A stretch of 64,000 nt of DNA, taken from the NCBI GenBank assembly GCA_905250115.1, contig CAJNOI010000006.1:705188-769187 (forward strand), read 5' to 3'. Below are positions 40,400-51,922 of the stretch, in pieces. Source of the DNA: Adineta steineri (lineage: Eukaryota > Rotifera > Eurotatoria > Adinetida > Adinetidae). Under the pieces are notes generated by a model, which did not search any database, was not told the origin of the DNA, and saw only the letters and a list, made by a program, of their open reading frames with translations. Both the position numbers and the translations under genes were made by a program. The stretch's first letter is position 1. Each line of letters begins with the position of its first letter.

Positions 40400-40720
40400 T
40401 CAGTGATTTTGTTGTTGTGATAAGCATAAATGAAAGAGACAGAGAGAGAGAGAGAATGAAAGAGAGAAGGGGGAGAAAAAAAACAAGGAAAGGTCGATTG
40501 TTTTCGATTCTTTATAGTATATACATGCGTCTGTGGACAGAGAGAAAAGCAATAGAAGAAGGCGAAGAAGAAGAAGAAAAAGAGAGAGAGACGTGCTGCG
40601 CCGCCGCCACTGCAAGCTAACTGAATTGGACTGTGTCAATAGTAATATTAGTAGCTGAAGCAACAGCAGTAGCACTAATAGTGATTGGAGATATTCTTCA
40701 CACAATATTCTGTAATGAAG
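40400..40720. promoter_or_regulatory. GA-rich/CpG patch upstream of Cordon-bleu
   Basis: GAGAGAGA runs (40439-40455), GAAGAAGAAGAAG (40560-40577) and GTGCTGCGCCGCCGCCACTGC (about 40591-40611) stand out from AT-rich surroundings about 200-450 nt before the first coding exon. A plausible promoter or untranslated first exon; the acceptor at 40837-40838 would then close a 5'UTR intron. Function is inferred from position and composition only. Confidence 0.35.
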
Positions 40721-40899
40721 TCAAGTATCGTTAAGAATGATAAAATACCATCAGGTTCTAAAAGAATAAAAGAAAGAATGTGATGATATTCCGTAGGAAG
40801 AATAAAATTTTCCTAATAACATATTCTTACTTTTCTAGATTTCATCTTTTTCTTTGTTACAAATAAAAAAAACAATAACTTGAATCTCTTCTATTTCTA

Positions 40900-43800
40900 A
40901 TGATGCCAATAGTAGAGCAAAGTCCAGTCCATCTTCATCATCATCATGGACATGGTCATCAAACATTTTATCATCAACAATCAATACCAGAACAAACTGG
41001 TAAAATGCAATTAACACTAATCTTACCGAATGGTGTTCCATCCGTTATTACTGTTGATGCAAAGTAATTAATTCTACATATATATATATATATTAATATA
41101 TTCTATCTATAAATAATTTCTTTTTAAAAACTAGTACTCCAATGATGGATTTACTTGTACAAGCAGCATCATTAAATAAACTTAATCCAAGTGGTTATTC
41201 ACTTGTTGTTCTCGATTCAAATCAACATGTTATTCATTTTAAAGCTAATCAAACTGTTGGACAAATCGGTAGGTATTTTTGAAAATTTCAGAATAAATTT
41301 AGATAAAAAAACCTGTATTCTTTCAGTTAAAAGTTGTCATTTACCACAAATAAATGGTAATTTATGAATCGGAATTTGCTTCTTGCTTTATTTTTGCTTA
41401 ATTTTTTTCTATATTTTAAAATCGAATAAAACAATGCGTTTCTTTTTACTTTCAGGTTCTTCAACTATTAGTCTTCTTCCAAAAGAACCTACACATTCAA
41501 ACTTAACACCAAAAACTAAAACTCAACCATTTGAAGTATATAAAATAAAATAGTTTATTTGTTTTTTTGATATAAATATTATGAAATTATTTAGATAACA
41601 GTTCGTTTACAAGTTAATTTACCAGATGCACAAAAAATTTTGATACGTGTTGATCCAACATTACCATTATATGAAATAAAAGAACAAATATGTAAACAAA
41701 AAAAATATATTCATTCACATCAATATACATTACGTTTACCAAATAAACTTGATAAACCTCTCTTACTCGGTCTATCATTAGCTGAATATAAAACAAATGA
41801 ATTGACATTAATATTTAATAAAGATGGTCAATTTGATCAACAAACAAATAGAAGCGAACATCAATCGTTTGATCGACTTTATCGTACACAATCAGAAACT
41901 ATTCAAGAACTAACAAATGAACAACAAGGAATGAATATTAAACAGGATCAACAAGTAAATGCAATTCGTCCATCACATACATCATTACATGCCTATTGGA
42001 ATGATCCAAATTTTGATACACAATCTCAAATGTCGACTACTTCATCAGTAACAAAAAAACGTCGTGCACCAAAACCACCTGGTTATATGAGTCCTCATAG
42101 AAATGAACCACAAATTGTTTATATTCAACAACAACAACCACCTATGAATTTGCATTCACCTACACGGTCATTACATGTTGAACATCATCAAAGTCAAGAA
42201 TCACTTACAGCAGAAAATACAAAGAAAAAACGAAAAGCTCCAGTAGTTCCTGTCAATCATTTGACTGAGAAAAAAGATGAAATAGAAGAAGAACAACAAA
42301 ATCTAACAAATGATGCTACTCGACCAGGTAAATTGACAAATTTTCCTTTCTTTTTCGCATAAGTTTTTTGTTTAGGTTTAGAACCACCGCCACCGCCACC
42401 ACTTCCAACAACTTCAGAAACAAATGTTGTCTTACCTTCGATAGATAATTTTCATGAAGTACTTCATAAAATCGAAGAAACTGATGAAGTACAAAAAAAT
42501 AATTTAACAATTAATTCAACTGATGATCAACAGTTATTAAATTCATTAGAAATTCAAACACCTACAACGAATTCAACAATGAATTGTTCAGAACAAACAG
42601 TTATTGAAAATCATTCACCAGCATTAAACCATTCTTTAGAACAAACAATAACTGAAACTCCAAAATTAACACCAATAATTATACAAGAACAAGAAGATAA
42701 ACCTAAAGAAGTAAACATTTCTTTTCTTTAATTATTCATTTTTCATAATGTAAGACTAAATAGAAATTGTGTAGATGTAAAAAGCTCATTGTATCCTTCT
42801 AGTCTAGATGATAGCTCTGAATAGACTTCCTTGAAATTCCAAAATATTCTTATCACTGCTATTGTTGAAAAGGCCACTCTGTCAGATGCATTTCTTTCCG
42901 ATTAACATTTTTTGTATATTTTATATATTTATAGAGTATACTTAGTAAAACTTTGAAGAGAAATCTAGTCTAGATTCTTAATACTTGAAAGATAAAACAT
43001 GATTCATATATTCATAAAGTTTCCTTTTACAACCATCGAAGATTTTTTTATTTTTCGATAAAAAAAAGGCCTTGAATTATAGAAAACAAATTTTTATTTT
43101 AGAAAATATCTCCAATAAATATTCAACCTGTCGTTGAACCAGTTGAAACAGATGCTATCAAAACTCCCACTATAAATACACCAATAGCAAAACCACCTCG
43201 TCAAAGTGTTCACAAAGAAAAAAAATCTTCGACAACTGATGGCCTTATACGTATTATTAATGATCATAATGAACGAGCACGTACTCATTCAAATAATGAA
43301 AAACAAGAAAAAGAAACCAATGAAAATGTATCTTATTTTCGTGTTGCTAAAAGTCGTCATGGAAAATTTGAAACAGATAGTCGAGGTTTTGTTAATAGTT
43401 CTGTTGCAATATTTGATTCAACTAATCAACAAAAAACAGAACAACAAATAAATAAAAATTCTCATTCTTCAGAAGTATCCAATAGTTCAACACAACAAAA
43501 ATTTGTACCAAATTTTGTACAAAATCAAACAAAAGGTAAACAAGCATATACCTTGTTAAAAAAATATGATAAAGAAGAAGATTCACTATTAATTAATAAT
43601 AATGCTGATGATTCGAAAACAAGACAAGATAAAGAAAAATCTCCATCACCACCAATGCAGGTTCGATTTAATTAAAATATTTATTATGTAAAAACTTTTT
43701 ATTCTTGTTTTTAGCTTGAAGTTACTGAGCGAACTACTCATATCACAGTAAATTTGAACTGATTGAATAATTATTGATTCTAGAATTTTTTTTATTTAAG

Positions 43801-44160
43801 GTTACTGTGGAAAGTGATCGTAAACAATTGATAATGCGAACTTCGCCTGTCCCACAACAATCAGTGCCCCCAGCAGTTGCTCCCAAGCCATCTGGTAAAA
43901 AAATAACAGAATATCGTACATTTCGACGTATTGGTAATGGCACTAGCGATGAAGCAACATCTTCATCAACTACAACAACAACAACAACAACAACTGCTAC
44001 TGTACGTGATGGAGTAACAACATCAAATGATATGAAAAGTAAACGATTAACGTCAGTTGAAAGCGATGATCGATCGAGTACAAATTCAGGCGCATCACAT
44101 GAAGATTTAATGGAATCTATTCGAAAATTTGGTGGTTCACAAAATTTGGCAAAAAAATAG
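40900..44160 (+). CDS. Cordon-bleu-like actin nucleator
   Basis: Eight exons (40900-41063, 41135-41268, 41456-41535, 41595-42327, 42376-42710, 43103-43660, 43715-43747, 43801-44160) join in phase to 798 residues. The N-terminal Cobl domain is clear: TPMMDLLVQAASLNKLNPSG, then a ubiquitin-like part ITVRLQVNLPDAQKI to NELTLIF. Two KRAP-type motifs follow (KKRRAPKPP and KKKRKAPVVP), a proline run (EPPPPPPLP), long disordered Gln/Ser/Thr segments, and one C-terminal WH2-like actin-binding motif, HEDLMESIRKFGG, just before the end. Vertebrate Cobl has three WH2 motifs and nucleates actin; with one, actin binding is expected but nucleation is less certain. Exon 7 is a 33-nt microexon. An acceptor lies 61 nt before the start. 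Confidence 0.87.
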
Positions 44161-45416
44161 AATCTTCTTCTTTTCTTATTCATATATTTTTACCTAGTCA
44201 GTTTATTCATATAATAGCTTATCCAATGTTGTTCTTCTCTTTTTTTCCGGTGCTTTTACAAATGCTTATTGAATATGTCTATAAAAGATGAACAGTGCTC
44301 ATCATCAAAAAATATCATAACAACAAAAAATTTCAAATGGGATAATATTATTATATGTAAAATTATCGATTTTCTTTTTAATTTTCATATTTTCGTTGAT
44401 GTTGTATTTGTATGTATGTGTGCGTGTGTGTGTTTTTTTCTCTCTCTTTTTTTTCCTATGTCTATGTGTTCTACGTAGTTGTTATAACGAGTAAATTCAT
44501 GTATGTATGTGTGTGTAAGTTTTCTACAACTTCTGTCTTCTCTTTTTCGCTCCTTTTATTCTAACCAAGAAAATAATAATACTAATCTCATACTATAATT
44601 AATCTATCAATCATTATTAATTATTTAAAACAACATGTATACTAGCACTTGTTGAACTTCATATTTTATTTGAAAATGAAAACCTATCTTTGATTCATGA
44701 GAGATAATATTTCATTTTATTCAATTTAATTTGAGTGACATTAATATATTTGATCTAAAACTTCTCATTTTGCTTTATTTTCAAAAGTCATCTCTGATAT
44801 CAAAAACAACATTTATTATTATTATTATATCAATATAGACAGAGCAAAAAAAGATAAATCAATCATATATATAAATATAAATATATACGCATGTGAATAT
44901 ATATGCGGAACAAGTATGTCGTGTGATTGTCAATAGTTTTGTTTCATTCTTGTTCATATTCTCTAATGTATTTAGATCAAGTTTAGTTAAGTATTAGCGA
45001 AAAAAAGAGATAGATGTGACAATCTGTCAACAGTATGCTTTCTCTTTATCATATCAACTGTCTAGTAAATGAGAAGAGAAATCGCTAGAGAAATCTAACT
45101 CTTTGTATTAAGATTGATAGACAAATGAAAGACATCAACTTCTATTTAAGATCGTTATTTTCAACATAACTAACTATGTCATAGAAACTCTTTTTTTATT
45201 ATCATGGGAAACAAACTTCATTATTGAATACATACAAAAAAAACAATCAAAAATTTTTCTTCGTCTTTTTTATGTTTTACTTTTTCACTAAATAACGCCT
45301 AACAACCCAGATAAAATGACGACAGGTAATAAATATGACAACTAATATTTTGATTGATATCAATCACAGTTAATATAAAAGAAAAAAAAAACAAAATCGA
45401 TATTGAATATTTGTAG
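44161..45416. other. Intergenic, Cordon-bleu to class B GPCR
   Basis: About 1.25 kb of AT-rich spacer containing a (TG)n/(CT)n patch near 44413-44450 and the 3' flank of Cordon-bleu. Open frames here have no family content. Confidence 0.45.
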
Positions 45417-45430
45417 CCTTGTCATCGACC

Positions 45431-47321
45431 ATGAAAATGACGGCTGACGTTTGTACACAATTGTATAATGCATCCTCATGGGTATTGAATGGTAAATTTA
45501 AAAATAAGTCAAAATAAAAACATTAAAATGTATGTTTAGATCTCTATTGTCCAGCACAATTCGATCGAATATCATGCTGGCCACCAACAAAAGCTGGTAT
45601 TCGACGTATTATATCATGTTCAACACATATCTTTCCTCATGCTAGTCCATATGGTTTAAAAATTTCATTGAAATAAACTAAAAAGAAAACATTTTTTTTT
45701 AATTATTAGCATATGCTTCCCGATTGTGTACAAATAAATCTCAATGGGATATACGAAGTAATTATGAATTATGTATTGGTTGTTCATCGGATGGTTATCC
45801 TGTAAGTTTTTGAATGTTTTAGATTCAAATAAAACATTTTTTTTTATTAGAATATGACAGAAACATTTTCCATACCTCCTAATTATATAATAGCACGAAA
45901 ATATTTTATTGTTTGTGCGAATATTCTTTCTATTACACTTCTTATTATTGGTATTTTTATTTTACTTGGTAATAGGTTAGTTAAGAAGATTTTTATAATT
46001 TTGTACAAAAATATAATTTTAGTCGTCTTCGAAAATATTCGAGAAATATTCTTCATGTTAATATATTTTTCGTTTTTCTTATCCGATCAATTATTCAACT
46101 AATTGCTGAACTCTATATGAATAAAGGTTATTTTTCTCATAATGTATTTGAACGTACAGATGCATGTAATCGAACAAATATTTATTTCAAAGAAGATCAT
46201 GTAAGAATAAATTTTTGTTCAATGTGAATACTTATTTGATTTGTTATTTTAGTTACTTGATTGTAAATTATTTACAATTCTAATGAATTATATTAGTAGT
46301 AGTGTTGCACATTGGTTTGTGTTTTGTGAAGCTTTATATTTATATCGATTGTTACGTGCTAAACCGCGTAAAGATCAGGTTCGATGGTATATTTTAACAG
46401 GATGGTGTGAGTACATTAAAATATTTAATACCATAGATACGGAAGAAAAACATATATTTATGTCATTTTCAGTAGCACCACTTTATTTAACAACAAGTAC
46501 ATATGTAATACGTTGGATATTGAAGACAGATTTATATACATGTTGGTTTGAACCATCAATCTATGATTGGATTCTTCATGGACCAAATGTCATTCTTCAA
46601 ATTGTAATTATCAGAATGATGATTTTTATTTTAAGTTAATAATAATTTATTATTTAATTTAGTTAAATATGTGTATTTTTACTTATATATGCACATTACT
46701 CATACGAAAACTTAATACACCTCATCAAGTAGGAGCACCTTCTGATCAACGACGTTTTTCGAAATATAGGTAAATTTATTAAATACAAATTCGAATAATC
46801 TCTATAAAAATCCAAAATTCCTCTTAGTCGTTTAACACGTTCAACTTTAATATTATTACCTTTATTTGGTATACATTATTTTTTCTTTATGTGGAATACA
46901 AAACCATTGTTAATATCGAATTTAATTGTTATTCATCTTACTGTTCATACTATATCATCATCACTTCAAGTATATATTAAATAGAATTTTTTTGAACTTA
47001 AATTATATTTTCTTATTATTTAAGGGTGTACTTGTTGCATTAGTATATACAATAGTTAATTCTGAAGTTCAACGTGAAGTACTTCGAAGTTTTCAACGTT
47101 GTTTAATACGTCATGACTCATCATGGGAAGAAAGCGGAATATTGCGTAATTATATAAATAAATTAGAAAATGAACGTTTATATTCATTGGGTAGCCATCG
47201 ATCAAAATCATCAATACCTGGTCAATATCGTCCAAGACTATCAAGTAATTTTACACAAAACCCTTATACAAATCGGGATAGAAATAATTCAAGTACTCCA
47301 AATCAACGCGATTCTCTGTAA
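45431..47321 (+). CDS. Class B (secretin-family) peptide-hormone GPCR
   Basis: Multi-exon receptor. The extracellular hormone-receptor domain has the spaced cysteines and CPAQFDRISCWPPTKAG typical of family B, with further cysteines in ISCSTHIF, RLCTNKSQWD and ELCIGC. Seven hydrophobic segments follow: TM1 near 45895-45975, TM2-3 with HVNIFFVFLIRSIIQL and NYISSSVAHWFVFCEALYLY, TM4 ending WYILTGWC, TM5 with MCIFTYICTLLIRKL, TM6 as RLTRSTLILLPLFGIHY (strongly diagnostic) and TM7 as GVLVALVYTIVNSEVQREV. The cytoplasmic tail is about 75 residues, Ser/Arg/Asn-rich. Such receptors couple to Gs/cAMP for peptides of the PDF, DH31, calcitonin or PTH type; the ligand cannot be read from sequence. The ATG at 45431 is 14 nt after an acceptor but shows no signal peptide, so an upstream exon may be missing. 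Confidence 0.87.
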
Positions 47322-48049
47322 CGTTCGGCTACTATGATATAAAATTTAGCAGGAAACTATTTGTAAAAGATGTTTTTGTTTTTAATGTTTGTATTTGAAT
47401 TAAATGTTTTCTTTGTATACATTTTATCAGATGAAAAATTAATTACTTTATAATATGAAAAGAAAAGCAATTATAAATTAGGTAAATGATAATAATGAAT
47501 TATTATTAACTTTAATGTTTATAAATAAAACGTCATTATACTTGTCCTTACTTGGAATAATATGCTCTCGTTTCTATTGATTGATCTATTTGACGAAGAA
47601 TTAAACGTTTTTCCGATTTTTATTTCGGTACAAATTAGATCATAAATGATTATTTTGCTTCTTGAATTAATTTGATTTATAAATGTCGAAATTGAATTAA
47701 TTTTTATTAATAGACCAAAAATTTTGTTTATTGTACGTTTGAGAATAGTATTTATAAATTATTTTACTTTAGTATCATTAGGAAAAATGATAAGTGAAAA
47801 GATAAAATAGACACATTTGACATAAAGTTCTCTTTTCTTTTCAAGTGTGAATAGATACAATTTTTTAAGTTTGATCGTGATAGAATAGATCGCGTGAGTA
47901 ATAAGAATGACAGCGTATTTTTTTTCTTAGTAATTGATGATATAATAATGAAGAAACTAATAAACGGAAACAATCTTTAATATTCTATTATTTCAAATAA
48001 AAAATTATATTTAGTTTAAAAAGTATTAAACAATGTTTAAAGAGAATAT
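47322..48049. other. Intergenic between convergent GPCR and UPF0598 gene
   Basis: About 0.7 kb AT-rich 3' flanks of both genes. Nothing else recognised. Confidence 0.5.
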
Positions 48050-48814
48050 TTATATTTCAAATTTACTATGTTCATAAACAAGTTTTTCTATTTGATTATC
48101 TTTTTTTAGTTCGTATATTTTTCCTTTCCATGTAATACTAATAGGTAAACCATCGATTTTATCATCGTATATAAGATGAGAACTCAATTGTTCAGCAATA
48201 GCATCTTTAATAAGAGCAATACCAGTATGAAATTTTTCTGATAATGGATAATAAATTCGTCCTGTATCTGGTTTAACATAAAGTTTTTCAGGTTGAAATT
48301 GAATGGAAAATATTGTTGATGGTATATGACAACATTCAAATAGATCATTATCATCAATCAATCGAGTTAAAACGAATGGTACATCAGCGCAACGAATAAA
48401 ATTACGTTCACGACCACATAAAGATACATATGGAAATGTTGAAGAATAGGGGCGATCATTGTATGTATTAGCTTGAACACGAGTAAAGAAAAAATGTAGA
48501 AATTTTGGATCTAAATTTTATTAAAATAATTTTTTTTATTTGATTAATTAAAATTCTTTTTTGTTAATACACAAACCTTTATAACATGAAGTGAAATTCT
48601 TGAATCGAGTATCATCTAAGAATAACTATAGAGAGAAGGATTAAATATATAGAATGAAAAATGAGACGATTTATTGCACCTGTCCAAAAGAATCAATATA
48701 ATAAAAATATTCTCGAATATCTGAACGATCAGGTGGTGCTTGACCTTGAATATATGATGAATGTCGAATGGAGACTTTCGATTTATTTAATAATCGTAAA
48801 ACAGCTAATAACAT
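48050..48814 (-). CDS. UPF0598 family protein (C8orf82 homologue)
   Basis: Three exons: 48680-48814, a short one near 48583-48627, and 48050-48516 (approximate right edge). The family is recognised from REYFYYIDSFGQ followed by LFLDDTRFKNFTSC, DPKFLHFFFTRVQANT, FPYVSLCGRERNFIRCAD, and KPDTGRIYYPL with ITWKGKIYEL in the C-terminal part. The N-terminus MLLAVLRLLNKSKVSIRHSS is basic and amphipathic without acids, as in a mitochondrial presequence. The function of UPF0598 is not established. The start is 8 nt after a splice acceptor. Last gene of a four-gene same-strand run, 578 nt after the P450 stop. Family call is confident, exon edges approximate. Confidence 0.85.
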
Positions 48815-48822
48815 GTTTAAAT

Positions 48823-49392
48823 CTAGAAATGAACTACTAGAATATTGTAATCACCATATTGAATCCATTAAGTATCAATTATTTCTGTTTAAAGAAGTCA
48901 TTCATCTTTTAGACTCAGTTTTAGTTAACATAAATTCATTTAATGACACTTTTTAAAACTTTCAATTGTTTTAAATAGCTCACAATATATATTTGCTCTA
49001 ATAATTATTAAGAAGAAAAGATCGATTATTGACAATATCGTTTAAAGCATTGTTTTATTCGTTTATTTCATCAATATAATTATAGAAGTAAATAAATTCA
49101 TTCATATAATTTTTTTCAACGTAAATAAAAAGCATATTGATCGAGATTTTTATCATTCAAACCAAATTATAATAAACATATATCTGTTATCAAGACAGAA
49201 ATCTATTATTTATGTCCTGTTTAAGACCTAATTGGTGAGAAAGAGAGAAAAAATAATGAACAAATGTATATACATACATCTCTTCATTAGGTTACAATGA
49301 AATACAAAGTGCTTGTTTAAATGAATATAGTTTGACTTATAAGTCATAAAATAATAATAATAAAAGGAAAAGGAAAAAAATTTAAAATAAGT
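48823..49392. other. Intergenic, P450 to UPF0598 gene
   Basis: About 0.57 kb AT-rich spacer between two minus-strand genes. No coding content recognised. Confidence 0.5.
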
Positions 49393-51525
49393 CTATGAAC
49401 GTGAACTAAGTTGTGTCGCTTTAAGCGAAAATTTTGGTGGCAAATTGGCTAAACCGAATGTACCTTCATTTGGTTCAGGTAATGGACCAGTTTTTTCAAA
49501 ATCATTATGATATAAAAGTACACCAAGAATACCAGTTAATAAATTAAATATATGTTTTTCGGCAACACATACACGTGGACCAAAACCAAATGGTGAATAA
49601 GAATGTGCTGGAATTGTTGATAAATTATCACCAATCCAACGAGTAACATCAAATTTTTCTGATTCTTTCCATGCAGCTGAATGATGTAAAGCAATAATAT
49701 TGGCACCAAATTGTGTACGTTTTTGAATGTGAAATTTACGCCATTTAAAATCTTGTAATGTTGAATGAATAATAATAGGGACAACAGGCGAGAGACGTAA
49801 AGCTTCTTTAACAAATGCTTGTGTATGAACGAGAGATTCGGCTGATGAGAGATTAAATTTTGTATAACCATTATCTCTAGATAAAAATAATAAAAATAAA
49901 AATAAAATTAGTTTTTTTTTCTATTTAACATACCGAACTTCTCGTCGACATGTATCAGCTTCTTCAGGATATTTCACAACATAGAGTAATAACCATGATA
50001 AAGCACCTTTAAGCATTTCACTTCCATGCATAATAATATCAAGTACACAAGCAGCAATATCATCTTCATCCAAATTTGGTGATGATTCATCGATAACATC
50101 CAAAATTGAATCAAGAAAATCATTATTAATTTTTGTTGTTGATGTTACAACTTGTTCATCATTAACATTATCACTACGTTTTGATTCACCTCCTCGTCGT
50201 TGTTTGATCCAAGTTGTAATATAATCTAAGACATTGTCATTAATATCTAATGTTTCCGACATACCAGTTAATTGTGAAAGCATAGCTTTAGCAGATTTTT
50301 GAAATGTATCTGCATGAATAGCTTTCGATATTTTATATAGATTTTGTTCAAATAATTCAAATGTTTTATCATCCGCTGAAATAGGTGTTGATGAACATGA
50401 AAGTGATGTAAGTAAACGAGTAGCAAAATAAAATGTTGTACGACGAACATCAAAATTTTCCGAAAGGCGCATATTTTTTAATTGTTCTTGAACAGCTAAA
50501 TCAAGACGTTTGCCAACAAGATTATTATCAATATGATTTACAAGTGCTTTATGAATTATTCGAACATTATGATCTTGATGACGAAATACAATACCTAATG
50601 AAAAAAAAGAATAAATATAGATTTTAGTAGTGATGCTCATAAAAGATGAAAACTAACAGCTATTATCCTTCATCTACAAAATAATATAATAGCTATAGAA
50701 GCTTGAAAATATTTGTTTATAGTTAACATCATTGTGTACTAATAGAATGTTTTTAATATAAATATATTTTATTCAACAAGAAAATCGATAGTAATGCTAA
50801 CAATCGACAGCATCGATTAGATTTTTGTCAAGTACTCTCTTCAATTTCTTATTAAATTTTTTTATGTCGTTCAAAATAAACGACTATTTTTTTTCCACTT
50901 ATATATAGATTATCTAGTTCTTCAAATAAATTCGAAAATCTAATTTTTCTAATATACTTTTATCATACCTGTACGAATATGTTTTCCTTCTTTATATCGT
51001 AGTTGATTTTCTAGAAAGCCATCAACTTTATTACTAACTAAATCAGCACGTCCAACGAAGATTTCATTAATAAGTGTAGGATCATTCAATAAAACTAAAC
51101 GACCAGAATGAGTCAGGACTGTACATATATCTGGATAATCAGTTGCTAGATTAAGTAAATTTTCACGTTTTTTTCGATGAAATGATATTGCATCCTTAAT
51201 ATCTCTCCAATCACGTGGTCCTTTTGGATAACGATATCGATTGCGATCTAAAAGAAACAAAAAAATGAATAAAAGATTTCAATTTATTTTATTTAATTAT
51301 ACCATATTGCCATTTGAGAAGAATAACAATGATAACCATTAAAATATGTATACCAAATGACATAAAATAATTTAATATGGTTTCTTCTTCGGCACCTGAT
51401 GAAGGATCCGAATCTGCAATAGTTGATTCAAATGCATTGCCAACCATATTGGCAACTTTTGTACCGACATCAGCAGCTAATTCTACTTTTTCCACTACTC
51501 TTTCAGTAAGATTTTCAGTATTCAT
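49393..51525 (-). CDS. Cytochrome P450, atypical I-helix
   Basis: Four exons (51303-51525, 50969-51247, 49934-50594, 49393-49876) join in phase to 548 residues. An unusual acidic N-terminal extension of about 52 residues precedes a single membrane anchor (about 53-72, FMSFGIHILMVIIVILL), then a Pro/Arg hinge YPKGPRDW. K-helix ExxR is EALR (412-415). The heme loop is FGFGPRVCVA, with cysteine ligand at about 491 and Ala in place of the usual final Gly. The I-helix reads DIIMHGSEMLKGALSW: the acid is kept (Glu360), but the conserved oxygen-activating Thr is Met. P450s are ER monooxygenases; this one may use a non-standard mechanism or be impaired. CYP family cannot be assigned by eye. The start is 16 nt after an acceptor. 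Confidence 0.9.
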
Positions 51526-51541
51526 TATTTATCTCTTTTAT

Positions 51542-51922
51542 CTATAAGATGAAAAGAAAAGTAAAAATTTCATCTATATATATATACGTTTACTGAATAG
51601 CCTCTTCCTCTTTTTATCCAAAGTCCATTTTATACTGAATCATCCTTATGCAAATATTAATTGTGAAAAAAAACACATTCAGTTTAATCATATTGTTTTT
51701 TTTCTTTCTCGTATTTTTTCGATGCACCAATGCACATCGTCATTCACCAAAAACGAATAAACATACACACATAAACAATGAGAATGATAAATAGAGAAAG
51801 AAAGAAAGAAAAGATACACACAGACACATACACGTGTACATATTTTTGGTGAGATCATCATCATCATCATCATTTAACATATGTAACAATCAGCTGACAA
51901 AAAAAGAAGGAAGAAGAGAAAT
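51542..51922. other. Intergenic, ST7 to P450
   Basis: About 0.4 kb between the ST7 stop and the P450 leader acceptor. Contains (GAAA)n and (CAT)n short tracts (51795-51810 and 51856-51872). No coding content. Confidence 0.5.

Larger units (their letters stand above)
32110..40838. other. Long gene-poor region with assembly gap
   Basis: About 8.7 kb between SGPP and Cordon-bleu. It contains the 100-N gap, a GC-richer CT-rich patch (about 32990-33480) and patches at 39000-39500 and 40430-40700 with CT/GA runs and CpG-bearing trinucleotides. The rest (33600-39000) is uniform AT-rich DNA with no protein family, tRNA or transposon that I could recognise. Short open frames (for example at 34659-34988) have hydrophobic, AT-driven composition and no splice-linked partner. 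It may hold promoters, untranslated 5' exons and long 5' introns of Cordon-bleu. Confidence 0.5.

Noticed and set aside
43743..44183. 146-codon minus-strand open frame
   Set aside because: It is antisense to the last Cordon-bleu exon, and its Val run mirrors the poly-Thr stretch of the real protein.
49393..51525. CYP20A1 orthologue
   Set aside because: CYP20A1 has a degenerate heme region and a different I-helix; this protein has an intact FGFGPRVC heme loop and EALR motif, so the resemblance is only the missing Thr.
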